A stretch of 64,000 nucleotides of DNA from Streptomyces tendae. GTDB lineage: Bacteria > Actinomycetota > Actinomycetes > Streptomycetales > Streptomycetaceae. The translations under genes and the position numbers were made by a program. Where the stretch lies: positions 248,001-312,000 of the forward strand of contig NZ_BMUY01000006.1 in NCBI RefSeq assembly GCF_014650435.1, written 5' to 3'. Of the stretch, positions 36,589 through 44,110 are shown piece after piece. Below the pieces are notes generated by a model. That model saw nothing but the letters and a program-made list of their open reading frames with translations, was not told where the DNA came from and made no database searches. Each line of letters starts with the position of its first letter. The first letter of the stretch is position 1.

Positions 36589-37398
36589 TCAGGGCTTGCG
36601 CGCCACCCCCGCGTACACCGGCACGATGCCCTCCGTCTGGGCCGCCACGTCCTCCGGCTCCGGACGCCAGCCGGTGACCGGGATGATGCCGGGGCCCAGC
36701 AGCTCCAGGCCGTCGAAGAAGCGCGCGAAGTCGGACAGGGAGCGCGGGTGGAACGGTGTGCCGCCGCGCGCGAACAGCTCCGCGGCCTTGCCCACCGCCT
36801 CCGGGTTCAGGTCGGGCGTGACCTGCGAGAGGACCAGGTAGCTGCCCGGCGCCAGCACGTCCGCGTAGCGCCTGAGCAGGCCGTACACGTCGTCGCCCTC
36901 GGCCGCGTCGCCGAGGTAGTGGGTCAGGGCCACCAGCGACAGGGCCACCGGCCGGTCGAAGTCCAGGGACTCGCCCGCCAGCCGCAGGATCCGGTCCGGG
37001 TCCCGGACGTCCGCGTGGACGTAGGCGGTGGTGCCCTCCGCCGAGCCGTGCAGCAGCGCCTCCGCGTGCCTGAGGACGATCGGGTCGTTGTCGGCGTAGA
37101 CGATCCGCGACTCGGGCGCCACCGCCTGGGCCACCTGGTGCAGGTTCGGCTCGGTGGGGATGCCGGTGCCTATGTCCAGGAACTGGCGGATCCCGGCCTC
37201 GGCGAGGGTACGGACCGCCCGGTGCATGAACCGCCGGTTCGCGCGCGCCCCGCGCACCGCCGTGCTGTCCGCCGCGAGAATCCTGCGCGCCAGTTCCTCG
37301 TCCACCGGGTAGTTGTCCTTGCCGCCCAGCCACCAGTCGTAGACCCGGGCCGGGTGCGGCCGGCTGGTGTCGAGGGGCGCGGGCTCGGATCCGGTCAT
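36589..37398 (-). CDS. SAM-dependent methyltransferase of the DUF574 family
   Basis: 269 residues. Typical DUF574 sequence: HPARVYDWWLGGKDNYPVDE, NRRFMHRAVRTLAEAGIRQF, LDIGTGIPTEPNLHQVAQAV (SAM motif), YADNDPIVLRHAEALL, YVHADVRDPDRIL, ALSLVALTHYLGD. The family is large and confined to actinobacteria; substrates are mostly unknown. Encoded next to an Scr1/DUF5753 regulator, a recurrent pairing in streptomycetes that may be regulatory. Confidence 0.93.
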   Translation of the reverse strand: MTGSEPAPLDTSRPHPARVYDWWLGGKDNYPVDEELARRILAADSTAVRGARANRRFMHRAVRTLAEAGIRQFLDIGTGIPTEPNLHQVAQAVAPESRIVYADNDPIVLRHAEALLHGSAEGTTAYVHADVRDPDRILRLAGESLDFDRPVALSLVALTHYLGDAAEGDDVYGLLRRYADVLAPGSYLVLSQVTPDLNPEAVGKAAELFARGGTPFHPRSLSDFARFFDGLELLGPGIIPVTGWRPEPEDVAAQTEGIVPVYAGVARKP

Positions 37399-37449
37399 GC
37401 GGTGTCGTCTCCTCAGGGGCTGCGTGGACTGCGTGCGGGTCGTCGCCGG

Positions 37450-38313
37450 TCAGAAGGTCTCGCGGTACTCGCGCAGGATCTTCTCGGTGCGCTGGGTCGA
37501 GGCGGCGCGCGCCGTCATGTGGTCCAGGACCTCCAGGTGCGCCGAGACCTCGGTGCGGGAGTCCAGGTACAGGGCGCCCGTCAGATACTCGGTGAAGACC
37601 ATGTCGGGCAGCTCCGGCTCCGCGAACCGGAACAGGGTGAACGGCGCGTACGTACCGGGGTGCGGCCCGTCCTCGAACTCGGCGACCTGGAGCGTCACCC
37701 GGTCCCGGCCGGCGAACTCCAGCAGCTTGTCGAGCTGCTCGCGCATCACCCGGCCGTGAATGCTCACCGGCCGCTTCAGCACCGTCTCGTCCATCACGAC
37801 CCACAGGTGGGGCGGGTCCGGGCGGTCGAGGAGCCGCTGCCGCTCCATGCGCAGCGACACGTGCCGCTCCACCGCGTCCGCGCCCGCGTTGCCGATCGTC
37901 CCGGCCTCCAGGACCGAGCGCGCGTAGTCCTCGGTCTGCAGCAGCCCGGGGACGAAGTGCGGCTCGTAGGACCGGACGATCCGCGCGGCGCCCTCCAGGC
38001 TCACATACAGGCTGAACCAGTCCGGCAGCACGTCGTGGTACCGCTGCCACCAGCCCGGCTGGTTCGCCTCCTCGGCGAGGGCGACGAAGGCCGCGACCTC
38101 GTCGCCCGCGACCCCGTACGCCGTCAGCAGTATCTGGACGTACGGTATTTTCAGCGCGACCTCGGCCATCTCCATGCGCCGCACCGTCGCCGGCGCCACC
38201 CGGAGCACCTTGGCGGCCTCCTCGCGCTTGAGGCCCGCCGTCTCCCGCAGTTCCTGCAGCCGCCTGCCCAGGACCACCTGGCCCACGGTGGGTGCGGCCC
38301 GCCGCTCGCTCAC
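37450..38313 (-). CDS. Helix-turn-helix regulator with DUF5753 (Scr1 family)
   Basis: 287 residues from GTG at 38313 with GGGGAGG upstream. N-terminal XRE-type HTH: LGRRLQELRETAGLKREEAA then KVLRVAPATVRRMEMAEVA. From about 95 the DUF5753 sensor-like domain: WFSLYVSLEGAARIVRSYEP, FVPGLLQTEDYARSVLEA, MDETVLKRPVSIHGRVMREQ, then FTLFRFAEPELPDMVFTEYL and GALYLDSRTEVSAHLEVLDH. Relatives act in development and small-gene control in Streptomyces. Precedes the DUF574 gene by 51 bp in the same direction. Confidence 0.93.
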   Translation of the reverse strand: MSERRAAPTVGQVVLGRRLQELRETAGLKREEAAKVLRVAPATVRRMEMAEVALKIPYVQILLTAYGVAGDEVAAFVALAEEANQPGWWQRYHDVLPDWFSLYVSLEGAARIVRSYEPHFVPGLLQTEDYARSVLEAGTIGNAGADAVERHVSLRMERQRLLDRPDPPHLWVVMDETVLKRPVSIHGRVMREQLDKLLEFAGRDRVTLQVAEFEDGPHPGTYAPFTLFRFAEPELPDMVFTEYLTGALYLDSRTEVSAHLEVLDHMTARAASTQRTEKILREYRETF

Positions 38314-38410
38314 GCCACGCCTCCCCAACGCGCCCAAGTCTCACCGCAGTCTGTCATGTTCCTCTGTCAGTCTCACAGGGGTGTTCGTGGATCATTCATG
38401 TGCCGGACGC

Positions 38411-38427
38411 ATTACCCGGCGGGTAAT
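38411..38427. promoter_or_regulatory. 17-bp perfect palindrome in an intergenic region
   Basis: ATTACCCG G CGGGTAAT: perfect dyad, 8-bp arms around one base. It lies between the DUF5753 regulator (minus, starts 38313) and the small membrane protein gene (plus, starts 38541), about 114 bp before the latter. Candidate operator; the regulator is not known. Confidence 0.55.
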
Positions 38428-38540
38428 CGACGGTGCCCGCGCCGGGCGGGATCGTGGAGCCACCGGGTTCCGGTCCGGCGCACTCCGGTCCGGGACCCGG
38501 CCCACCCCAGCATGTCCGAACCGACGGAGGCTGACTCGTC

Positions 38541-38966
38541 ATGTCCACGCACCAGCTTGCCGCACTCGCCCGTACGGCCGAACCGCGGCTGATGCTCCGC
38601 CGCTTCCTGGCCCTCGACGCGGCGGTGACCGGCGCCAACGCGCTCGCCTACCTGGCACTCTCCGGCCCGCTCGGCCGCTACCTCGGTGCCGGCTCCGGGC
38701 TGCTCCTCGCCCTCGGGGCCTTCCTCGCGGTGTACGCCGGGTGCGTGGGCCTGGTGGCCGCCCGCCCGCGACCCCCGGTGCTCGCCGTCCGGGCCGTCGT
38801 CGAGGCCAACCTGGCCTGGGCGGCCGTCAGCTTCGCCGCGCTCGCCCTGTGGCTCACCCCCACCACGCCCGGAGCGGTGTGGACGGTGCTCCAGGCCCTC
38901 GTCGTCACCGGTTTCGCCCTGCTCCAGTACGGCGCCCTGCGGCAGGGTCAGGGCAGCAACGAGTGA
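38541..38966 (+). CDS. Small integral membrane protein (141 aa)
   Basis: 141 residues. Four membrane helices: FLALDAAVTGANALAYLALS, GSGLLLALGAFLAVYAGCVG, VRAVVEANLAWAAVSFAALA, VWTVLQALVVTGFALLQYG. N-terminus STHQLAALARTAEPRL. Function unknown; similar small four-helix proteins are common in streptomycetes. Its 3' end overlaps the convergent MmyB-type regulator by 19 bp. Confidence 0.8.
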   Translation: MSTHQLAALARTAEPRLMLRRFLALDAAVTGANALAYLALSGPLGRYLGAGSGLLLALGAFLAVYAGCVGLVAARPRPPVLAVRAVVEANLAWAAVSFAALALWLTPTTPGAVWTVLQALVVTGFALLQYGALRQGQGSNE

Positions 38967-39763
38967 AGGTACTTGACCGTCGCCGGGTCGGCCGGGAGCA
39001 GCGTCTCGATGGCCAGCTCGGCGACCGTCACGTCCATCGGGGTGTTGAAGGTGGAGATGGACGAGATGAACGACAGGACGTGGCCCTCGTGCTCGATCTG
39101 CATCGGCAGCGCGAAGTACGGCACCGGCTCCTTCGGCGCACGGCCCGACCCCGTCTCCGGCACCGGATACGCCGCCACCTCGTCGTACAGCTCCCGCAGC
39201 GGCTGCGAGCGGTGCAGGGCGATCTGCCGCCCCATCTGCTCCAGCAGGTGCCCGCGCCACTCGCGCAGGTTGCGGATGCGCGGCGCCAGGCCGTCCGGGT
39301 GCAGCGTCAGCCGGATGGCGTTCAGCGGCGGCGCGAGCAGGTGCTCCGCGACGCCGTCCATCAGCATCGCGATCCCCCGGTTGGCCGCCAGCACCCGGTA
39401 CGTCGCGTCGACGACCAGCGCCGGATACGGCTCGTAGCCCCGGATCAGCCGCTCCATGCCCTCGCGCAGGGCGCCGAGCGCGGGGTCGTCCAGGGGGGTC
39501 TCCGGGTAGTGCGGGGCGTAACCGGCCGCGAGCAGCAGCGCGTTGCGCTCACGCACGGGGACGTCCAGGTGCTCGGCGAGGCGCAGCACCATCTCCTCGC
39601 TCGGCCTGGAACGGCCCGTCTCGACGAAGCTGATGTGCCGGGCGGAGGAGTCGGCGCGCAGCGCCAGCTCCAGCTGGCTGACCCGCCGCCGCTCCCGCCA
39701 GGCACGCAGCATCGGTCCCACGCCCCGGTCGGTGGCGGGGGTACCGGTCACGAGTGCGGTCAT
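38948..39763 (-). CDS. Helix-turn-helix regulator, MmyB-like
   Basis: 271 residues from ATG at 39763. XRE domain LRAWRERRRVSQLELALRAD then SSARHISFVETGRSRPSEEM, followed by the MmyB-like PAS-type ligand-binding part: LVVDATYRVLAANRGIAMLM, LNAIRLTLHPDGLAPRIRNL, REWRGHLLEQMGRQIAL and VLSFISSISTFNTPMDVTVA. Members of this family often control a divergent dehydrogenase or transporter gene; the divergent neighbour here is the pterin dehydratase gene. Confidence 0.92.
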   Translation of the reverse strand: MTALVTGTPATDRGVGPMLRAWRERRRVSQLELALRADSSARHISFVETGRSRPSEEMVLRLAEHLDVPVRERNALLLAAGYAPHYPETPLDDPALGALREGMERLIRGYEPYPALVVDATYRVLAANRGIAMLMDGVAEHLLAPPLNAIRLTLHPDGLAPRIRNLREWRGHLLEQMGRQIALHRSQPLRELYDEVAAYPVPETGSGRAPKEPVPYFALPMQIEHEGHVLSFISSISTFNTPMDVTVAELAIETLLPADPATVKYLHSLLP

Positions 39764-39865
39764 GCCTCGAACGGTAGTCGACGGCGGGCCGCGCCGGTGC
39801 GGTCGCGTTGTGGCACGCTGAGACGAACCCGCCCGTCGAGCACCACCAGTGAAGGAGCGCAGCAC

Positions 39866-40171
39866 ATGCCCGTCGAACCGCTGTCGCCGCAGGAGATCGA
39901 GGAGCGGCTGGCCGCCCTGCCCGGCTGGTCCCTCGACGCCGGCCGCCTCACCCGCTCCTACCGGCTCGGCTCCCACTTCGCGGCGACCGCGATGGTCGTC
40001 CACATCGCCCAGGTGCAGGAGGAGCTGGACCACCACTCCGACCTCACCCTCGGCTACAACACCGTCGCCCTCGCCGTGCACACGCACAGCGCGGGCGGCG
40101 CCGTCACCGAGAAGGACGTGGAGCTCGCCCGCAGGGTGGAGGACCTGGCCGCCGGTCACGGGGCACACTGA
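39866..40171 (+). CDS. 4a-hydroxytetrahydrobiopterin (pterin-4a-carbinolamine) dehydratase
   Basis: 101 residues, ATG with GAAGGAG upstream. Contains the family motif: LDHHSDLTLGYNTVALAVHT then THSAGGAVTEKDVELARRVE, matching [E/D]HHpD...YN.V...L.TH..GG.T..D. It dehydrates the 4a-carbinolamine formed by aromatic amino-acid hydroxylases or related pterin chemistry. Only four bases separate it from the downstream methyltransferase gene, so they are likely co-transcribed. Confidence 0.93.
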   Translation: MPVEPLSPQEIEERLAALPGWSLDAGRLTRSYRLGSHFAATAMVVHIAQVQEELDHHSDLTLGYNTVALAVHTHSAGGAVTEKDVELARRVEDLAAGHGAH

Positions 40172-40175
40172 CGGT

Positions 40176-40916
40176 GTGCTCGACTACGACAAGGAAGCGG
40201 AACGGTACGACGACTCCCGCGGCGGCGAGCCCCGGGCCGCGGCGGCCGCCGAAGCCGTACTGAGTCTGGTGCCGCGGCAGGCCCGCCGACTGCTCGACGT
40301 GGCCTGCGGCACCGGCATCGTCACCCGGCGGATCGTCGCCGGACGGGACGGCCTGCGGGTGGTGGGCGTCGACCTCGCGCCCGCCATGGCCCGCCGCGCC
40401 GCGGCCCGGCTGCCCGGCGCCGTCGCGCTCGCCGACAGCCGCCGACTCCCCTTCGACGAGGGGACGTTCGACGCCGTCGCCAGCGTGTGGCTGCTGCATC
40501 TCGCGGGCGGCGCCGAGAACGTGCGGGCGATCGTCGCCGAGTGCGCGCGCGTGCTGCGGCCCGGCGGCACCTACGTGACCACGGTCGACAAGGGCGCCTC
40601 GCACAACGTGGGCAGCGACATCGACGCCGTGCTCGCCGCCCGCCCGCCCAGCACCGCGCACGACGCCGCCCACCTGGTCGGGGAGTACGCCCGCGACCAC
40701 GGCCTGGTCCCCGCGGGCACGGCTCGCTTCACCGGCCACGGCCAGGGCCGCAGCCCCCGCCGGACCGTCGCCGACCTGCGGCGCGGCTGGTTCGTCACGC
40801 TGCCGCCGGGCGAGCCGCTCGCCGAGGAGTTCGCCGCGCGGCTGGCTGCCCTGCCGGACCAGGACCGGCCCCGGCCCGACCCCGTCTTCACCCTCGCGGC
40901 CTTCACGAAGTCGTAG
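40176..40916 (+). CDS. Class I SAM-dependent methyltransferase
   Basis: 246 residues from GTG at 40176 (VLDYDKEAERYDDSRGGEPR). Motif I LLDVACGTGIVTRRIVAGRD, motif II GVDLAPAMARRAAARLP, motif III RRLPFDEGTFDAVASVWLLH with AECARVLRPGGTYV. UbiE-like fold; substrate not evident. Its position directly behind the pterin dehydratase gene suggests linked expression. An in-frame upstream open region through the pterin gene is disregarded. Confidence 0.9.
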   Translation: MLDYDKEAERYDDSRGGEPRAAAAAEAVLSLVPRQARRLLDVACGTGIVTRRIVAGRDGLRVVGVDLAPAMARRAAARLPGAVALADSRRLPFDEGTFDAVASVWLLHLAGGAENVRAIVAECARVLRPGGTYVTTVDKGASHNVGSDIDAVLAARPPSTAHDAAHLVGEYARDHGLVPAGTARFTGHGQGRSPRRTVADLRRGWFVTLPPGEPLAEEFAARLAALPDQDRPRPDPVFTLAAFTKS

Positions 40917-40992
40917 GCCGAGGGCGGCAACCCGGCTGCCCCGGGCGGCGACTGAGAGGCGGAATCCGTCCGTCCTCCAGGAGGTTCGTCCC

Positions 40993-42888
40993 GTGAGGCA
41001 CCCCCACACCGGCTCGCGCACACCCCGCACGCACCGCAGACGCCCACTGGCCCTGGCCGCGGCCCTCGCCGCCGCCGGACTGATGGGCGCGGGTCTGACG
41101 ACACTGGCCCCCGACACCGCCGAGGCCGCCACGGCACGCCAGGTCGAGGCCCTGGACCGCGGCGTCGTCAGCGTCCACACCGGCGACGGGAACCTGGTCG
41201 GCTGGCGCTGGCTGGGCACCGACCCGGACAACGTCGCGTTCAACGTCTACCGGGCCGGTACGAAGGTCAACTCCAGCCCGATCACCGGCTCCACCACCTA
41301 CTTCCACTCCGGCGCCCCTTCCCAGGCCGACTACACCGTCCGCGCGGTCGTGAACGGCACGGAGCAGGGCGACTCCGTCCACGCGATCCAGTTCCGCGCC
41401 GGCTACAAGGACGTGCCGATCAGCCCGCCGGCCGGCGGCACCACTTCCGACGGCGTCTCCTACACCTACGAGGCCAACGACGCCTCCGTCGGCGACCTCG
41501 ACGGCGACGGCGCGCTCGACCTCGTCCTCAAGTGGCAGCCGACCAACGCCAAGGACAACTCCCAGTCCGGCTACACCGGCAACACGATCGTCGACGGCAT
41601 CAGGCTCGACGGCACCCGCCTGTGGCGCGTCGACCTGGGCCGCAACATCCGCTCGGGCGCCCACTACACCCAGTTCCAGGTGTACGACTACGACGGCGAC
41701 GGCCGAGCCGAGGTCGCCATGAAGACGGCCGACGGCACCAGGGACGGCACCGGCACGGTCATCGGCAGCTCCTCGGCGGATTACCGCAACTCGAGCGGCT
41801 ACGTCCTGTCGGGCCCCGAGTACCTGACCATGTTCAACGGCCAGACCGGCAAGGCCATGGGCACCGTCGACTACGTCCCCGCCCGGGGCTCGGTCTCCTC
41901 CTGGGGCGACTCCTACGGCAACCGCGTCGACCGCTTCCTGGCGGGCACCGCGTACCTGGACGGCTCCCGCCCCTCCGTGATCATGGCGCGCGGCTACTAC
42001 ACGCGCACGGTGATCGCCGCCTGGGACTGGCGGAACGGGCAGTTCACCCGCCGCTGGACCTTCGACACCAACTCCTCGACCAACAGCGGCAAGGGTTACG
42101 ACGGCCAGGGCAACCACCAGCTCTCCGTCGCGGACGTCGACGGCGACGGCCGGGACGAGATCGTCTACGGCGCGATGGCCGTCGACGACAACGGCTACGC
42201 CCTGTGGACCACCCGGAACGGCCACGGCGACGCCATGCACGTCGGCGACCTCGACCCCTCCCGCGCGGGTCTGGAGGAGTTCAAGGTCGACGAGGACTCC
42301 TCTAAGCCCTCCTCCTGGATGGCGGACGCCCGCACGGGCCAGATCCTCTGGTCCACCGGCGCGAGCGGCGACAACGGCCGCGGCGTCTCCGGGGACATCT
42401 GGTCGGGCAGCGCGGGCGCCGAGTCCTGGTCGTCGGCGGAGAGCGGCATCCGCAGCCCCAGGGGCACGGTGGTGAACAGCCGCAAGCCCTCCAGCACCAA
42501 CTTCCTGTCCTGGTGGGACGGCGACACCGTCCGCGAACTCCTGGACGGCACCCGCATCGACAAGTACGGCACGTCCGGTGACACCCGCCTGCTGACCGGC
42601 TCCGGCGTCGCCTCCAACAACGGCACCAAGGCCACCCCGGTGCTGGCCGGCGACATCCTCGGCGACTGGCGCGAGGAGGTCGTCTGGCGCACGTCGAACA
42701 ACACGGCCCTGCGCATCTACTCCACCCCGTACGACACGGACACCCGCATCACGACCCTCCTCCACGACACCCAGTACCGCACCGCACTGGCCTGGCAGAA
42801 CACGGCGTACAACCAGCCCCCGCACCCGAGCTTCTTCATCGGCGCGGACATGCCGACGGCGCCGCGGCCCTCGGTCTACACACCCTGA
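40993..42888 (+). CDS. Secreted rhamnogalacturonan lyase (PL11)
   Basis: 631 residues. GTG start, Arg-rich signal peptide with Tat-like RRR and hydrophobic core ALAAALAAAGLMGAGL, AEA cleavage region. Mature protein opens with VEALDRGVVSVHTGDGNLVG then WRWLGTDPDNVAFNVYRAGT, a family hallmark, followed by an eight-bladed propeller with repeated D-G-D-G calcium motifs (VGDLDGDGALDLVLKWQP, YDYDGDGRAEVAMKTADGT, VADVDGDGRDEIVYGA) and LAGDILGDWREEVVWRTSNN near the end. This matches Bacillus YesW-like PL11 lyases that cut rhamnogalacturonan I of pectin. No CBM is attached. Confidence 0.94.
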   Translation: MRHPHTGSRTPRTHRRRPLALAAALAAAGLMGAGLTTLAPDTAEAATARQVEALDRGVVSVHTGDGNLVGWRWLGTDPDNVAFNVYRAGTKVNSSPITGSTTYFHSGAPSQADYTVRAVVNGTEQGDSVHAIQFRAGYKDVPISPPAGGTTSDGVSYTYEANDASVGDLDGDGALDLVLKWQPTNAKDNSQSGYTGNTIVDGIRLDGTRLWRVDLGRNIRSGAHYTQFQVYDYDGDGRAEVAMKTADGTRDGTGTVIGSSSADYRNSSGYVLSGPEYLTMFNGQTGKAMGTVDYVPARGSVSSWGDSYGNRVDRFLAGTAYLDGSRPSVIMARGYYTRTVIAAWDWRNGQFTRRWTFDTNSSTNSGKGYDGQGNHQLSVADVDGDGRDEIVYGAMAVDDNGYALWTTRNGHGDAMHVGDLDPSRAGLEEFKVDEDSSKPSSWMADARTGQILWSTGASGDNGRGVSGDIWSGSAGAESWSSAESGIRSPRGTVVNSRKPSSTNFLSWWDGDTVRELLDGTRIDKYGTSGDTRLLTGSGVASNNGTKATPVLAGDILGDWREEVVWRTSNNTALRIYSTPYDTDTRITTLLHDTQYRTALAWQNTAYNQPPHPSFFIGADMPTAPRPSVYTP

Positions 42889-42904
42889 CCGCACGCCTCT
42901 ACCC

Positions 42905-43150
42905 TCATGCGGCCTCGTCCACCGGCGGGGGCTTCCCGCCGGTGACCACCGTCCTGACCCACCTCTGCGTCAGCCGCGTCCGGGAGGCGAGCACCTCGAC
43001 CGGCACGCCCCGCCGGTACGCGGCGCGCAGAACGGCGTTGCGCCAGTGCTCGAGTCTTCTCTTCGCGGCCCTGTCCGTGACCGTCCGGTGCAGCAGCACC
43101 GCAAGTCCGAGCAGCAGCCGCCCCGCCGGCCCCTCCCAGGTTCGTGCCAT
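42905..43150 (-). CDS. Small hypothetical protein with HTH-like C-terminus
   Basis: 81 residues from ATG at 43150 (MARTWEGPAGRLLLGLAVLL). An arginine-rich helical protein; the second half, AVLRAAYRRGVPVEVLASRT then RLTQRWVRTVVTGG, reads like a short helix-turn-helix. GC-rich third positions support coding, but a hairpin overlaps its 3' end and I recognise no family. A longer ORF to 43186 exists in frame. Transcribed convergent to the PL11 gene. Confidence 0.55.
   Translation of the reverse strand: MARTWEGPAGRLLLGLAVLLHRTVTDRAAKRRLEHWRNAVLRAAYRRGVPVEVLASRTRLTQRWVRTVVTGGKPPPVDEAA
42920..42944. terminator. Hairpin at the end of the PL11 gene
   Basis: 10-bp inverted repeat: CACCGGCGGG (42920-42929) and CCCGCCGGTG (42935-42944). 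It lies about 30 bp after the PL11 stop and inside the 3' end of the small minus-strand ORF. Confidence 0.55.
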
Positions 43151-43429
43151 CCGGTTCCCCCAGTCCTCGCCACCACTCCCGCCCACTCAACGGTCGAAGA
43201 AGGGCAGCAGAGCCACAAGGGCGTGAAGCGAGCACATGAGGCACGAACCCGACAGAGGGCGCCGTCGGCACGCGCCTCCCGGGCGGTCGTCTCGGCCGCG
43301 GACCCGACCGGGGCCGGACGGACGTGCCCGTTCCGGCGATCACGGACACGATTTCGTCACAGGATCTCCACATGACGGTGCCCCGGGAGATGATGCACCA
43401 CGCAACAGCACCATCCCCCGGGGGGAACC

Positions 43430-44110
43430 ATGAGCAACAACTTCACACCGCCGCCCATGCCGTCCTACGGGCCGCCACCGGTGCCTCCGCCCCCGCCGCC
43501 CAAGAAGAACCGCACGGTGCTCGTCGCCGTGGCCGCCGCGGTGGTGGCCGCGGCCGTGTCGGCGGCCGTCACCGCGGGAGTCACCGGTGACGACGAGGCG
43601 GGACCCGCGCCCACGGTCACCGTCACCGAGACGGCGTCCGTGAGCGGGGGCGACACCCCCGCGGCCGAGGAGGAGGCCGCGGAGGAAGCCCCCGCGGCCT
43701 CCGAGGACACCGACGACGGTGTCTACGCGCTCGACGAGACGGTCACCTACGAGTCCGACGTCGAGGTCGGCCTGTCCGGCTTCGAGCGCGCGGTGTCGAG
43801 CGAGTACGCCACACCCGAGAAGACCCCGTACGCGCGGTTCACGGTCAAGGTCAAGAACAGCGGCACCAAGACCCTCGACACCACGCTGCTCACCGTCAAC
43901 TGCTCCTACGGCAAGGACGGCCGGAGCAGCGAGTCCGTGTTCGACTCCGACACCGGTCTCGACGGCACTCCCCAGACCAAGCTCCTCGCCGGCCGGTCGA
44001 TCAGCGTGCCCTGGGGCTGCGAACTCCCCAAGGGCGAGAAACTGATCCAGATCGAGGTCGCCCCCGACTTCGACTCGGAGACGGCGATCTTCACCGGCCC
44101 CGTCAGGTAG
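43430..44110 (+). CDS. Membrane-anchored DUF4352-like protein
   Basis: 226 residues. Proline-rich cytoplasmic N-terminus (PPPMPSYGPPPVPPPPPPKK), then a membrane helix RTVLVAVAAAVVAAAVSAAV, a Thr/Glu-rich acidic linker, and a beta-rich domain: VGLSGFERAVSSEYATPEKT, PYARFTVKVKNSGTKTLDTT, LTVNCSYGKDGRSSESVF. The pattern fits the DUF4352 immunoglobulin-like family. Type II topology, outside domain. Function unknown. Stop overlaps the convergent GH74 gene by 8 bp. Confidence 0.85.
   Translation: MSNNFTPPPMPSYGPPPVPPPPPPKKNRTVLVAVAAAVVAAAVSAAVTAGVTGDDEAGPAPTVTVTETASVSGGDTPAAEEEAAEEAPAASEDTDDGVYALDETVTYESDVEVGLSGFERAVSSEYATPEKTPYARFTVKVKNSGTKTLDTTLLTVNCSYGKDGRSSESVFDSDTGLDGTPQTKLLAGRSISVPWGCELPKGEKLIQIEVAPDFDSETAIFTGPVR

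Noticed and set aside
42905..43186. Longer form of the small HTH-like ORF
   Set aside because: ATG at 43150 is favoured; the extension is Gly-rich with no RBS seen.
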